DNA of 64,000 nt from Flavobacterium gelatinilyticum (GCF_027111295.1 NZ_CP114287.1:186001-250000), one strand, 5' to 3'; positions 44,994-54,736 are shown, numbered from the stretch's first letter. Program-made: numbers and translations. Notes: generated by a model not told the origin, from the sequence alone.

Positions 44994-46694
44994 ATTTTTT
45001 ATTAACATCTGTCTGCTGTATTTCTTTTTTCTGATAAAAGTAAATAATACCCCGAATATCAGTAGAATAAGAATTGGAAGCCCGATAGTTATGAATTGTA
45101 TTACAGTATAATCTTCGTAAACTTTTTCTTTATCTAACAAAGGCAGTTCAACATCTTTGCTTCTAATGTTAATAAGTCCGGTGTCATCAAGAAGGTAATT
45201 CACGCAATTCATCATGAAATCCTTGTTGTCATAAAGGTTTCCTGTTCTTTGGTCATAGCCCAGTTCAACCGGCATTCCGTTTTTGTCTACCTGATTTCTG
45301 GCAATATCACCATCGGCAACTACAATCATTTTAGTTGGTTTTCCTTTCGCCTGAAAAGAACTTTCTTTAAACGGCAGAATACGGTTTTCAAAAGCCGAGT
45401 GAAAATTCCCTTCCAGTAAAAGAGAAAGAACCAGGTTTCCTTTGTTCAGATAATCCTCTTTGGTAGTTTCTTCTGTTACCATGTTCAGATTGACTTCATG
45501 AGGCGTTCCAATTTTCTTTGAATACGGTGAAGATTGAACTAGAACCGTTTTTTTAATCCCGTTTTTCAATGTATCAATTGGGTTCGCAAAGTCAAATTTG
45601 ATATAACCCAGATTTTTTACAATAGGATGCTGGCTCACCGGCACGACAAGCGGTGAAAACTTCCAGATAAACTGCTGGTATTGCGTTGCGCTTCCTTGTT
45701 CTCCTGTCGCCAGTTTTAAAGGACTGCCTTGTTCATCTTTTACTAAATCAGGATTAATCCTAAATCCGTATTTGAAGAACATATCATTTAAATTTAAATC
45801 TCTGGGATAAGCCAGAATTGCTCCGGTATCATTGTATAAACTATCCATATCCGCGGCAACCTGATCGATCATCCATAAGGTTTTGCCGCCATTTATGATA
45901 AACTGGTCCAAAACTTCTTTTTCCTCATCAGAGAAAGCTTCTGTAGGTTTTGAAATGATAGCCAGATCGTATTTTTTAAGCGCATCTAAAGTTCCATTTG
46001 GGTCTTTAGCAACTGAATCTAATGTAAAAGGTCCGATGTAATAGCTTTCTTTGATTTGTCTTAATAAGTTGCCGACATACCGTTCAGATAATTCACCGTT
46101 TCCTTTAATGATAGCCACTTTCTTTTGTCTGTCTTTGGCAACTTTGTTTATAGCATCAGCAATTGAATATTCTAAGTGCTGTATAGAACCCATTACTTTT
46201 TGGGTAGTTGAAGCTCCCATAATATTTTTTAGCAGCGGAATATTAACCTCTTTATTGTTGTAAACTGCTATTGCCCAAGGAAAAACCATTGCCTGAGATT
46301 GTTTTCCTTTATCGTCAACGGTAATGTTAACAGGAGTAAGACCTTTGCTGTACAAAGATTTTATCATGTCCATACTTTCCTCTTCGTTCTCCAGCGGATT
46401 CACGAATTCGAAATTAATATTGCTGTTGTAAGCCTGAAATTCTTCCAGTAATTGTTTGGTTTCCTGCTGTAAACGTCTGAAATCAGAAGGAAGATCACCC
46501 TGCATGTAAATCTTAATCGATAACGGGTTTTTAACCTGCTGCAGGATTTGCAGGGAAGTTTGCGATAAGGTATATCGTTTGTCTTTGGTTAAGTCAAAAC
46601 GGTGAAAAAGAAAGCTTCCCAGTACATTTAAAACAATTAAAATTAAAATTGTAATACCTAATGTTTTTAAATTCAATTTATTAGATGTTTTCAT
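44982..46694 (-). CDS. gldG: Gliding motility ABC transporter protein GldG
   Basis: 570 residues. One N-terminal helix (LGITILILIVLNVLGSFLF) anchors a large extracytoplasmic domain, and a C-terminal helix is followed by RKKKYSRQML. Family motifs include FDLTKDKRYTLSQTSLQIL and GGKTLWMIDQVAADMDSL. GldA, GldF and GldG form an ABC complex needed for gliding in several Flavobacterium strains. The ATG overlaps the gldF stop by one base (TAATG), so the two are translationally coupled. Confidence 0.95.
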   Translation of the reverse strand: MKTSNKLNLKTLGITILILIVLNVLGSFLFHRFDLTKDKRYTLSQTSLQILQQVKNPLSIKIYMQGDLPSDFRRLQQETKQLLEEFQAYNSNINFEFVNPLENEEESMDMIKSLYSKGLTPVNITVDDKGKQSQAMVFPWAIAVYNNKEVNIPLLKNIMGASTTQKVMGSIQHLEYSIADAINKVAKDRQKKVAIIKGNGELSERYVGNLLRQIKESYYIGPFTLDSVAKDPNGTLDALKKYDLAIISKPTEAFSDEEKEVLDQFIINGGKTLWMIDQVAADMDSLYNDTGAILAYPRDLNLNDMFFKYGFRINPDLVKDEQGSPLKLATGEQGSATQYQQFIWKFSPLVVPVSQHPIVKNLGYIKFDFANPIDTLKNGIKKTVLVQSSPYSKKIGTPHEVNLNMVTEETTKEDYLNKGNLVLSLLLEGNFHSAFENRILPFKESSFQAKGKPTKMIVVADGDIARNQVDKNGMPVELGYDQRTGNLYDNKDFMMNCVNYLLDDTGLINIRSKDVELPLLDKEKVYEDYTVIQFITIGLPILILLIFGVLFTFIRKKKYSRQMLIKNLRN

Positions 46695-47419
46695 TACGCT
46701 TTAAAAGATTTTAATTGATAAACGGTAAATGATAAAAATGCGATGCTGATGCTTAAAAAATAAATAATATCTCTTGTATCAATTACACCACGGCTCATAC
46801 TTTTAAAATGATACTGCATTCCTAATGAAGAAATAATACCCGATTGTCCCGGAATTAAAGTTGATAGGCCTTCAAATCCAAAATAAAAGATAAAACACAG
46901 AAAAACAGCAATAATAAAAGCAACAATCTGATTTTCTGAAAGTGTAGAAGTAAAGATTCCAATTGCGGAATAAGAAGCAATTAAAAATAATAATCCAAAA
47001 TACGAACCAATTGTGCTTCCCATATCGATATTGCCTTCTGGTGAACCTAAATCAGAAATAACTTTTACATAAATTAAGGTTGGCAGGATAGCCAGAATAA
47101 TCAAAAGAAAAGATCCGAAGAATTTTCCGTTTACAATTTCCCAGACAGATAATGGTTTGGTTAAAAGCAATTCCAGAGTTCCTTGTTTTCTTTCGTCAGA
47201 AAAACTTCTCATGGTTACGGCAGGAATCAGGAAAATTAAAATCCATGGAGCCAGGGTAAAAAACGGAGTAAGATCGGCAAAACCGCTGTTCAGGATATTA
47301 TAATCGCCTTCAAATACCCATAAAAAAAGTCCGCTGCTGATTAAAAATACAGCAATAACCAAATACCCGATCGGCGAGCCAAAAAAGGATTTTATTTCTC
47401 TTAAAATGATTGATTTCAT
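46694..47419 (-). CDS. gldF: Gliding motility ABC transporter permease GldF
   Basis: 241 residues, an ABC-2 type permease with six hydrophobic segments, beginning MKSIILREIKSFFGSPIGYL and including RSFSDERKQGTLELLLTKPL, the usual cytoplasmic loop. It pairs with GldG, encoded next, and with a GldA ATPase that is not in this window. A fused paralog occurs at 2684-4945. Confidence 0.95.
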   Translation of the reverse strand: MKSIILREIKSFFGSPIGYLVIAVFLISSGLFLWVFEGDYNILNSGFADLTPFFTLAPWILIFLIPAVTMRSFSDERKQGTLELLLTKPLSVWEIVNGKFFGSFLLIILAILPTLIYVKVISDLGSPEGNIDMGSTIGSYFGLLFLIASYSAIGIFTSTLSENQIVAFIIAVFLCFIFYFGFEGLSTLIPGQSGIISSLGMQYHFKSMSRGVIDTRDIIYFLSISIAFLSFTVYQLKSFKA

Positions 47420-47630
47420 TCTTTATTATTTTGTTTCAGGTTTTCTTTCAGCTTAGTTTCTTTATAAAACCTTATTAATCTATTCTTTGTGAACTTTGCG
47501 GTTAAATAATTTATCTCTAAGGAGTGCAAAAGTACTGTTTTTATGAAAAAATAAAATTTGTAATGCAGAAATTCCAAATCTTTAGCAAATAAAATCTAAA
47601 ATCTGCAGTTTAAGCTCTTAAAATTTATAT
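47420..47630. other. Intergenic region before gldF with a copy of the dispersed repeat
   Basis: 211 bases without open frames. At 47485-47505 a 21-base stretch beginning CTTTGTGAACTTTGCGG matches, with one difference, the reverse complement of 43491-43511 in the repeat cluster near dnaN. Confidence 0.55.
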
Positions 47631-48458
47631 TTACGAGAACTTAATCGTAATCACGTCACGGTAATTTAATCCAAGCAGACTGTTTGCAGAACCTACTTTT
47701 GAAGGATTACTCCTGAAGATGGCAATTTCTAAAAATCCGGCTTCGTTAAAAATAGCCAGTTTCTCGCCTTCATAGGTTTTAATAGGATATTTGTCTGAAG
47801 TTGCAATAGCTGAATAATTTGGCAGGATCGTCTTGATGCTTTTTGGTTTCATGACAATTTCATACGGACGCCCTCGTGAAATTTCTAAAAATTGCTTTTT
47901 TGAAATATTCGTTACCACGTTTCCAAAATGGTCAATATATATAACATATCCTTTTATCGAATTTCCGTCATCAGCCACAACAGCCTGCAGTTCGGTTGCT
48001 TCTTTAACCGCAGGGATTTCTTTTCCTATAACGTTCAACAGACCGCCTTTTGCCAAATGACACGCCACCTGAATAAAAATATCCAGATCTGTAGATTCAA
48101 TAGGGAAACGGTCATGAATATTAATAGCGACAATTTTCTGGGGCATAATTTTCTGCGTAAGCATACTTAAAATTCCATTATCGGCGCAGATAAAATAGTG
48201 GTCATTCCACTGCATGGCGATGTGCTGGTTTTCTTTGTTGCGCTCAATATCGACACCAATAAGATGAACAGTGCCTTTAGGAAAACTTAAGTATGAAGCG
48301 CCAATAACATAACTAGCCTCTGCAGTATTAAAGGGATCGATGTCATGAGAAATGTCAATGATTTGAACCTCTGAATATTCAGATAGAATTTTACCCTTTA
48401 GCGAACCAACAAAGTGGTCCTTCAAGCCGTAGTCTGTAGTAAGGGTAATTATTGACAT
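47631..48458 (-). CDS. DUF62 family S-adenosyl-L-methionine hydrolase (adenosine-forming)
   Basis: 275 residues. The N-terminus ITLTTDYGLKDHFVGSLKGK carries the catalytic Asp-containing motif of the SAM hydroxide adenosyltransferase/fluorinase fold; GYVIYIDHFGNVVTNISKKQ and RSNPSKVGSANSLLGL are typical of the C-terminal barrel. The 23-residue loop diagnostic of fluorinases is not seen, so hydrolysis of SAM to adenosine and methionine is expected. Cytoplasmic. It is divergent from phoH; a TAGCTTTG box at 48525-48518 on the minus strand may be its promoter. Confidence 0.9.
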   Translation of the reverse strand: MSIITLTTDYGLKDHFVGSLKGKILSEYSEVQIIDISHDIDPFNTAEASYVIGASYLSFPKGTVHLIGVDIERNKENQHIAMQWNDHYFICADNGILSMLTQKIMPQKIVAINIHDRFPIESTDLDIFIQVACHLAKGGLLNVIGKEIPAVKEATELQAVVADDGNSIKGYVIYIDHFGNVVTNISKKQFLEISRGRPYEIVMKPKSIKTILPNYSAIATSDKYPIKTYEGEKLAIFNEAGFLEIAIFRSNPSKVGSANSLLGLNYRDVITIKFS

Positions 48459-48765
48459 AATTTTGTTTATAACTATTGATAGTATTTAAATCTAATTTTC
48501 ATTAAATTTGAGAAATGCAAAGCTAATAATAGTAAATGCAAATTGAAAGAAACAAAAGACAATTTGTGTTTTTTAAAGTTAAGTGTTTGTGTTAGTGATC
48601 AGTGTTTAGTTTGCCACCGCATTTTAGAGTCTCAGTTTGAAGCAGTGTTTATACACGTAAAAAAAAATGAAAACGGAATGCTAAAAACGAACCACTGAAT
48701 AGTAAAAAAAATACCCGACAGTCAATTATATAAATAACTGAAATTTAATTTAAAAACTACTTCAT
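48459..48765. other. Intergenic region between divergent SAM hydrolase gene and phoH
   Basis: 307 bases, AT-rich. Promoter boxes of both directions lie close together: TAGCTTTG on the minus strand (48525-48518) and TAAATTTG on the plus strand (48503-48510). No open frame, hairpin or RNA gene was recognised in the rest. Confidence 0.5.
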
Positions 48766-49716
48766 TTGAACGAAAGAATAATCGAGCTAATAGACATCGC
48801 TCCTAAAGAGTTTTGGGGCGCTCAGGACAGCCATTTAGAAATAATCAAAAAGTATTACCCGAAGCTTAAAATCGTAGCGCGAGGGACTACTTTGAAGGCA
48901 TTTGGCGAAAAAGAAGTCTTAGATGAATTCGAAAAAAGATTTCAAAGATTAATGCTCCATTTTACCCGATATAACAATATTGACGATAATGTAATCGAAC
49001 GCGTAATAATGAGTGATGGTCAGGACGAAAAAAGAGCATACGATCATGACAAAATATTAGTTCACGGGGTTGGCGGTAAAATAGTAAAAGCCATGACGCC
49101 TAACCAGCAGTTACTGGTTGACACTATTAAAAAAAATGATATGGTTTTTGCAGTAGGTCCGGCCGGAACGGGAAAAACCTACACGGGTGTTGCGATGGCA
49201 GTTAAAATGCTGAAGGATAAAGAAGTAAAAAGAATCATATTAACACGTCCGGCAGTTGAAGCAGGGGAGAACCTTGGATTTCTGCCAGGAGATATGAAAG
49301 AAAAACTGGATCCTTATATGCAGCCGCTTTATGATGCATTGCGAGATATGATTCCGAATGAAAAATTAGAAGATTATATCTTAAAAGGGATTATTCAGAT
49401 TGCGCCTTTAGCTTTTATGCGCGGGCGTACACTTGACAATGCTTTTGTAATTCTTGATGAAGCTCAAAACACCACACATTCGCAGATGAAAATGTTTTTG
49501 ACCCGTATGGGTAAAAATGCCAAATTCATGATTACAGGTGATCCGGGGCAGGTAGATTTACCACGCCGAACGATTTCGGGGCTTAAAGAAGCGCTTCTGG
49601 TTCTGAAAGACATAGAAGGAATCGGAATCATCTATCTCGATGATAAAGATATCGTACGCCACCGATTGGTGAAAAAAGTAATTGATGCTTATAAACAAAT
49701 TGAAAATCACGATTAA
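48766..49716 (+). CDS. PhoH family ATPase
   Basis: 316 residues. The start is a TTG at 48766, giving (M)NERIIELIDIAPKEF, which matches the usual N-terminus of Bacteroidota PhoH proteins; the next ATG is far inside the N-terminal domain. The helicase-like ATPase core has Walker A VGPAGTGKTYTGVAM (about 129-143) and Walker B FVILDEAQNT (about 228). Cytoplasmic; the family is linked to RNA metabolism and stress, but the exact role is not settled. It is convergent with the lipoprotein gene and shares a terminator with it. Confidence 0.94.
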   Translation: MNERIIELIDIAPKEFWGAQDSHLEIIKKYYPKLKIVARGTTLKAFGEKEVLDEFEKRFQRLMLHFTRYNNIDDNVIERVIMSDGQDEKRAYDHDKILVHGVGGKIVKAMTPNQQLLVDTIKKNDMVFAVGPAGTGKTYTGVAMAVKMLKDKEVKRIILTRPAVEAGENLGFLPGDMKEKLDPYMQPLYDALRDMIPNEKLEDYILKGIIQIAPLAFMRGRTLDNAFVILDEAQNTTHSQMKMFLTRMGKNAKFMITGDPGQVDLPRRTISGLKEALLVLKDIEGIGIIYLDDKDIVRHRLVKKVIDAYKQIENHD

Positions 49717-49770
49717 TTTTAAGTAAAAAGCTAAATGTAAATCGTGAATTGTGTTTTAGCGTTTAAATAG

Positions 49771-49822
49771 TATTCGTTTTGTATTTTTTCTATTAGGTTA
49801 AAATACAAAACGAATATTTTTT
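49771..49822. terminator. Bidirectional terminator between phoH and the lipoprotein gene
   Basis: TATTCGTTTTGTATTTT (49771-49787) and its perfect complement (49800-49816) form a 17-bp stem with a 12-base loop, followed by a T-run on the plus strand. It separates two convergent genes. Confidence 0.9.
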
Positions 49823-49833
49823 TAGTTTTTAAT

Positions 49834-50484
49834 TTACTTTATACCCGCATAGGTATTAGTAAACAGACGTCCTTGTCCAATTTCTATTAAAGAGTTATTC
49901 GGGTCCTTGTAGTCGTCATGCATTATTGAAGCCATTTGTAAATTTTTGATTCCTTTGATGCTGTTGTCCTGAACATCGAGTTCACCGGAAAGAATAATAA
50001 GGTTTTGATATTTGGCAATGTAAGTCCCGTAATCTATTTCTCCGTTACTATGAAGGAAAATAGAGAACTTATTCCCTTCGCCTGATATAAATGAGCCTAA
50101 ACCTTCCCAGGTTTCATTTCTGTTTCCGTTTAAATACACTAAAAGGTTTTTGAGATCGATGCTTAATCTGGCTGTATTCTGATTGGAAAGTGTTAGAGTA
50201 GAAGCACCAAAATTACTTCCCTTTGCCGGATCTGTAAAATTTGAATTTTCGCAGAAAAAGGGTTCTATAGCATAAACACCTTCTACTGTTGGCGGTTTAT
50301 TTCCCTTATGAATGGTGATTCCTAATTCATTAATAGATTTCTGCATTGCGGCATCTACATAAGAATCATATAATTCCTGCTCTGAAACATTTGTGTTTTC
50401 TTCTTCATTAGTATCGTTTGAGGAACAAGAAACAGCTCCGAAAACAATGCTTAAAACCAATAATTTAATTGTTGTTATTTTCAT
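49834..50484 (-). CDS. Hypothetical lipoprotein
   Basis: 216 residues with a good lipobox (AVSC, Cys20) followed by an acidic linker SSNDTNEEENTNVSEQE, as in surface-directed Bacteroidota lipoproteins. The mature part is rich in Asn and beta-prone and holds one Cys in EPFFCENSNF. I do not recognise a family. It is a monocistronic gene; the region upstream of it is AT-rich and shared with the divergent HAD phosphatase gene. Confidence 0.8.
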   Translation of the reverse strand: MKITTIKLLVLSIVFGAVSCSSNDTNEEENTNVSEQELYDSYVDAAMQKSINELGITIHKGNKPPTVEGVYAIEPFFCENSNFTDPAKGSNFGASTLTLSNQNTARLSIDLKNLLVYLNGNRNETWEGLGSFISGEGNKFSIFLHSNGEIDYGTYIAKYQNLIILSGELDVQDNSIKGIKNLQMASIMHDDYKDPNNSLIEIGQGRLFTNTYAGIK

Positions 50485-50788
50485 GCTTTAAAAATTTAGT
50501 ATTTGTTATTTAGCAGAATATTTCCCCTTACAAACTTAAAAGCGATCTTGTTTTGAGAGATAATTCTCCTTTATTTATATATAAATTTAAGTAAACTATT
50601 TTTTATTTTTCAACGTATTACAATTTAAAAAGCATAATTAACAGGCAAATCACAGAAATAGATATTAATTGAATTTTTTGTTAAATAATTAATAAACTTG
50701 CTTTATTTAAGGCTTTCGGGATGATCAAACTTTGGTCTTCCGGTCGTAAATGCGTAAATTTGCACATCATAAAAATTTGATTATTAAT
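50485..50788. other. Intergenic region between divergent lipoprotein and HAD genes
   Basis: About 300 AT-rich bases. The only clear element is the HAD gene promoter at 50732-50762. No RNA gene or small open frame is supported. Confidence 0.55.
50732..50762 (+). promoter_or_regulatory. Predicted promoter of the HAD phosphatase gene
   Basis: TTG at 50732-50734, 20 bases, then TAAATTTG at 50755-50762. It overlaps the first codons of the longest open frame (ATG 50750), which therefore cannot be the start; the ATG at 50789 is 26 bases downstream. Confidence 0.7.
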
Positions 50789-51619
50789 ATGACTAAACTT
50801 AAAAATATGAAAGTGGTGGTGAGTGATCTTGACGGGACCTTGCTTAACCCAGAGCACAGAATATCAGAATACACAAAATCAATTTTTCAGGAACTTCACA
50901 ATCAAAATTATCTTATTGTTGTAGCTACAGGACGTCATCATCTTGATGCCATGGCTATTATCGAAACACTTGAAGTTCCGGTTTATTTAGTTAGTTCAAA
51001 CGGAGCCAGAATCCATTCTCCAGAACAGGAAGAACTTTTTGCCTTCAACTTAAACAGCGACGTTGTAAAGGCAGCTCTGAATGTTGAAATAGATCCTGAA
51101 ATTACAGTGGTTTTGTTTAAAGAAGATGTGTGGCAGACGAACAGAGTAAACGAAAGACTGAATTCTTTTCAGCATGAATTACGATACAAACCGGAATTGG
51201 TTGATTATAAAGCGCTGGAAGATTTTGGAGCTATTAAAATTTTCTTTTCATGCCAGAATCATGAAAAATTAGTAAAATTAAAAGATCAGGTTTTAGCCAA
51301 TTCATCAGAACATCTGCATCACGCTTTTAGTCTGCCTACTTGTCTTGAATTTATGGATAAATCTATAGATAAAGCAGTGGCAATTGAAAGAGTTTTGGAA
51401 AGAGAAGGATTTACGCTTTCTCAGGCTGTTTCTTTTGGAGACGGATTCAACGATGTACAAATGCTTTCGGCATCTGGAAAAGGTTTGATTATGGGTAACG
51501 CCCCTGCAATATTAAAGGAAACACTGCCGGATTTAGAAGTAATTCAGACTAATGCCGAAGACGGCGTGGCAAAATATATTGCATCAAAAATTTTAGATAA
51601 AGAATTAGCAGCAGGTTAA
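50789..51619 (+). CDS. HAD superfamily Cof-type phosphatase
   Basis: 276 residues from the ATG at 50789; the frame is open up to 50750 but the promoter runs into that part. Motif I is SDLDGTLLN (Asp13, Asp15), motif II Ser is in VSSNGARIH, motif III Lys is in MDKSIDKAVAIE and motif IV is FGDGFNDVQML. The large C2B cap between motifs II and III places it with Cof/YbiV-type sugar-phosphate phosphatases. Cytoplasmic. Substrate unknown. Confidence 0.92.
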   Translation: MTKLKNMKVVVSDLDGTLLNPEHRISEYTKSIFQELHNQNYLIVVATGRHHLDAMAIIETLEVPVYLVSSNGARIHSPEQEELFAFNLNSDVVKAALNVEIDPEITVVLFKEDVWQTNRVNERLNSFQHELRYKPELVDYKALEDFGAIKIFFSCQNHEKLVKLKDQVLANSSEHLHHAFSLPTCLEFMDKSIDKAVAIERVLEREGFTLSQAVSFGDGFNDVQMLSASGKGLIMGNAPAILKETLPDLEVIQTNAEDGVAKYIASKILDKELAAG

Positions 51620-51644
51620 TTTTGGTAAATATTTTAGAAAATCT

Positions 51645-51680
51645 AAATCCCTGAGTGATTCATTCAGGGATTTTTTATTT
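51645..51680 (+). terminator. Terminator after the HAD phosphatase gene
   Basis: AAATCCCTGA (51645-51654) and TCAGGGATTT (51664-51673) form a perfect 10-bp stem with a 9-base loop followed by T-rich sequence. Confidence 0.88.
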
Positions 51681-51758
51681 TGGAATCTTAAAAAATTCAT
51701 GGTGTAACTATCTGAAATAATTTTAAATTTGCATTCATAAAAAACAACACAACTAAAA

Positions 51759-52712
51759 ATGAGCAATACAATCACAACCACAAATTTTAATTTCCCAAAC
51801 CAGAAAACAGTTTACCGCGGAAAAGTTAGAGAAGTTTACAACATAAATGATGAACTTTTGGTAATGGTAGCGACTGACAGACTTTCGGCGTTTGATGTGG
51901 TTTTACCAAAAGGAATTCCGTATAAAGGTCAGATCTTAAACCAGATTGCGACTAAATTTATGGAGTTAACGCAGGATATTGTGCCAAACTGGCTGATTGC
52001 AACTCCGGACCCAAACGTTGCTGTTGGACATTTATGTGAGCCTTTTAAGGTAGAAATGGTAATTCGCGGTTATCTTTCCGGACATGCAGCTCGTGAGTAT
52101 GCGGCGGGAAGAAAACAAATCTGCGGTGTTACAATGGCCAAAGGTTTAAAAGAAAACGATAAATTCCCGGAACCAATTATTACGCCTACCACAAAAGCAG
52201 ATAATGGTTCTCATGATGAAGATATTTCCCGCGAAGATATTTTGTCTAAAGGAATTGTTTCAGAAGAAGATTACCTTATACTTGAAAAATATACAAGAGC
52301 TTTATTCCAGAGAGGAACTGAAATTGCGGCTGGACGCGGTTTAATTTTAGTTGATACAAAATACGAATTCGGAAAAACAAAAGACGGTGTTATCGTTTTA
52401 ATTGATGAAATCCACACTCCTGATTCTTCACGTTATTTCTACGCTGAAGGATATGCTGAAAGACAGGCAAAAGGAGAGGAGCAGAAACAATTGTCTAAAG
52501 AATTTGTTCGCCGCTGGCTGATCGAAAACGGTTTTCAGGGACAGGAAGGACAGCAGATTCCGGATATGACAGATGCTTATATAGAATCGGTTTCTGAAAG
52601 ATATATCGAATTGTACGAGAATATTTTAGGTGAAAAATTTGTAAAGGCCGATATTGACAATATTGACCAACGTATTGATAAAAACGTATTAGAATACCTT
52701 TCTTCAAAATAG
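51759..52712 (+). CDS. purC: Phosphoribosylaminoimidazole-succinocarboxamide synthase (SAICAR synthase)
   Basis: 317 residues. Signature segments include [52 protein letters not shown] and [11 protein letters not shown] with [12 protein letters not shown]. It condenses CAIR with aspartate using ATP in purine synthesis. The length fits the longer, eukaryote/Bacteroidota-like form rather than the 240-residue E. coli form. A TAAATTTG box lies at 51724-51731, 27 bases before the ATG. Its only nearby terminator-like hairpin is inside the next gene, at 52764-52804. Confidence 0.97.
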   Translation: MSNTITTTNFNFPNQKTVYRGKVREVYNINDELLVMVATDRLSAFDVVLPKGIPYKGQILNQIATKFMELTQDIVPNWLIATPDPNVAVGHLCEPFKVEMVIRGYLSGHAAREYAAGRKQICGVTMAKGLKENDKFPEPIITPTTKADNGSHDEDISREDILSKGIVSEEDYLILEKYTRALFQRGTEIAAGRGLILVDTKYEFGKTKDGVIVLIDEIHTPDSSRYFYAEGYAERQAKGEEQKQLSKEFVRRWLIENGFQGQEGQQIPDMTDAYIESVSERYIELYENILGEKFVKADIDNIDQRIDKNVLEYLSSK

Positions 52713-52744
52713 TATTTTTCGGGTTTAAACTAACTATTTAAACC

Positions 52745-53899
52745 ATGAATTTTAAAACTAACAAAAATGTCCTGCTGATTGTATGTATATCAGCAGGACA
52801 TTTTCTTTTTGCACAAATTGATAAAAAAGCGACAAAAGAAACGCAAAACCTGTATCGAAATCTAAAAATGATTTCAAAAAATCATATTCTGTTTGGTCAT
52901 CAGCATGCTTTAGAATACGGACATGGCTGGACCGGTGAGGCTGATAAATCTGATGTTAAACTTGTAACAGGTTCACATCCTGCGGTTGTAGGAATTGATT
53001 TCAGCGATTTTTCAGGACGTTCCCAATCTGAAATTGAGAGAGCAAAAGAAGTATTGCAAAAAAATGTTGTTGATACCTACGAGCGTGGCGGCATTACCAC
53101 AATTTCCTGGCATTTTAACAATCCGGCTTCTGGCGGCGGTTTTTACTGGAAAGATTCTATTTCTGTTCCTGCCATGTCTCTCATTAAAAAAGGTGGTTCT
53201 CATCATGAACAGTACAAAGAAATTTTAAAAACAATTGCTGATTTTGCTCATTCTGTAAAAGCCAAAGACAATAAACTGGTTCCGATGATTTTCAGACCAT
53301 TTCACGAATTTGACGGTGACTGGTTCTGGTGGGGCAAAAAATATACTTCGAGAGAAGATTTTATAGACGTTTGGCAGTTTACAGTTTCCTATCTAAAAGA
53401 TACATTGGGTGTTCATAATTTTATTTATGCATTTTCTCCTGATAACAGATTTAATTCAGAAGACGAATATCTGGAGCGCTATCCCGGAGATCAGTATGTG
53501 GATGTATTCGGAATGGATGATTATGGCGATTTTGGCCGTGACGGCAAATATGATTTAGATAGCGGAGTTAAAAAACTTAAAATTATTTCGAACATCGGTA
53601 TAAAAAAGAATAAGCTGGCCGCTTTTACAGAAACAGGTTTGGAATCTGTTCCAAATCCGGTCTGGTGGACAGAAGTACTGCTGAAAACCCTGAAACAAGA
53701 AAAATTAGAATTGTGTTACGTGCTTGTCTGGCGTAATGACAGTAAAAGTTCTTCACATTTTTATGCACCATTTCCGGGACAATTAAGCGCTCCCGATTTC
53801 CAGAAATTTTATGACGATTCCTATACTTTATTTGAAAAAAATCTAAAGAATATTTACAGTCGTAAATTTAAACTACAAGCAGCTGTGAGAACGTTTTAG
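52745..53899 (+). CDS. GH26 family beta-mannanase, secreted
   Basis: 384 residues. Signal peptide MNFKTNKNVLLIVCISAGHF ends near FAQ (23-24). GH26 catalytic residues are clear: acid/base Glu188 in FRPFHEFDGDWFWWG and nucleophile Glu296 in AFTETGLES, plus the substrate-site segments LFGHQHALEYGH and SWHFNNP. Such enzymes cleave beta-1,4-mannan, so this is not part of the alpha-mannan locus. It starts 32 bases after purC, with no promoter visible in between, and codons 7-20 form a perfect 16-bp hairpin with a T-run. Confidence 0.93.
   Translation: MNFKTNKNVLLIVCISAGHFLFAQIDKKATKETQNLYRNLKMISKNHILFGHQHALEYGHGWTGEADKSDVKLVTGSHPAVVGIDFSDFSGRSQSEIERAKEVLQKNVVDTYERGGITTISWHFNNPASGGGFYWKDSISVPAMSLIKKGGSHHEQYKEILKTIADFAHSVKAKDNKLVPMIFRPFHEFDGDWFWWGKKYTSREDFIDVWQFTVSYLKDTLGVHNFIYAFSPDNRFNSEDEYLERYPGDQYVDVFGMDDYGDFGRDGKYDLDSGVKKLKIISNIGIKKNKLAAFTETGLESVPNPVWWTEVLLKTLKQEKLELCYVLVWRNDSKSSSHFYAPFPGQLSAPDFQKFYDDSYTLFEKNLKNIYSRKFKLQAAVRTF
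52764..52810 (+). terminator. Terminator-like hairpin inside the GH26 signal-peptide codons
   Basis: AAAATGTCCTGCTGAT (52764-52779) and ATCAGCAGGACATTTT (52789-52804) form a perfect 16-bp stem with a 9-base loop, followed by CTTTTTG. Structurally it is a strong intrinsic terminator, located 52 bases after the purC stop but 20 bases inside the GH26 reading frame. Confidence 0.8.
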
Positions 53900-54355
53900 T
53901 GCCAAAATCTGGCTGTTTTTGCGTATACTATTTCGATTTTCTTTACGATATTTCTTACTTTTAAATTTTTCTTAAAAAAAGTTAATTTTAATGATAAATT
54001 CACAAACTGAACCAAAAATGTTAAATTTTAGTGACTTAAATCTGCCTTTTTTATATATAGTATTTTTCTGGCGTTAAAACATTACAGTATTGTTGGTCAA
54101 TTTTCTTAAAATTTTAGGGTATTAATTTGAAAAAATATTTCATTTCGTGTAACATTTATACATTTGTAACGTCTTTTATAGTGAATTAAGATTTTATGAG
54201 GCAAGTTACTTGTAAATTATTAACAGAACGTTAAGAGTTAGTTAAAACATGGTACTTTGTAATACATAATACTTAATTTTAATTTACATTTGTAGAAGAT
54301 TTAAAGATCAATTATCAATCAAATATTTATCAATCAATTAACAAACCCAATCATT
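53900..54355. other. Intergenic region before the ankyrin protein gene
   Basis: 456 AT-rich bases without a supported open frame or RNA gene. Two TACATTTG promoter-like boxes are present at 54159-54166 and 54285-54292; the latter is 64 bases ahead of the ankyrin gene ATG. No hairpin terminator was recognised for the GH26 gene. Confidence 0.5.
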
Positions 54356-54736
54356 ATGAAAAATTCAGTTATTTTTTTAGGCCTGGCTTTATTAGCATTC
54401 ACAAATGTTTCTATGGCTTCAAATCACAAAATGGTTATTAGCAATGATGTTATTGTTGCGGCTTACGATGCAACTCCTTTAAACGTTGCAGTTAGTAAAG
54501 GAGATATCGAAATAGTTAAAAAGTTTATTGAATACGGGGCGAACGTAAACGAGAAATCGGATGATATGTCTCCATTAATGGTAGCAGCACGTTACAACAA
54601 AGTAGAAATTATCAAAGTTTTACTGGCAGCAGGTGCTCGTCCATACGATAAAAACGAAAAAGGATATACAGCTTTAAAATACGCACAATTATCAAATGCA
54701 GCTGATGCAATCGCGATTTTAAAAGATTTGAAATAA
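54356..54736 (+). CDS. Small secreted ankyrin-repeat protein
   Basis: 126 residues with a signal peptide (MKNSVIFLGLALLAFTNVSM, cleavage near ASN). Nearly three ankyrin repeats fill residues about 40-126: TPLNVAVSKGDIEIVKKFI, SPLMVAARYNKVEIIKVLL and TALKYAQLSNAADAIAIL. Ankyrin repeats are protein-binding scaffolds; small exported versions in Proteobacteria act beside catalase, but no such partner is adjacent. It is monocistronic, with its own terminator, and convergent with the metal efflux operon. Confidence 0.88.
   Translation: MKNSVIFLGLALLAFTNVSMASNHKMVISNDVIVAAYDATPLNVAVSKGDIEIVKKFIEYGANVNEKSDDMSPLMVAARYNKVEIIKVLLAAGARPYDKNEKGYTALKYAQLSNAADAIAILKDLK

Noticed and set aside
53887..53900. 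Third LacI-type operator at the GH26 stop codon
   Set aside because: It shares only the left half of the 16-mer and lies within coding sequence at a gene end, so chance is likely.
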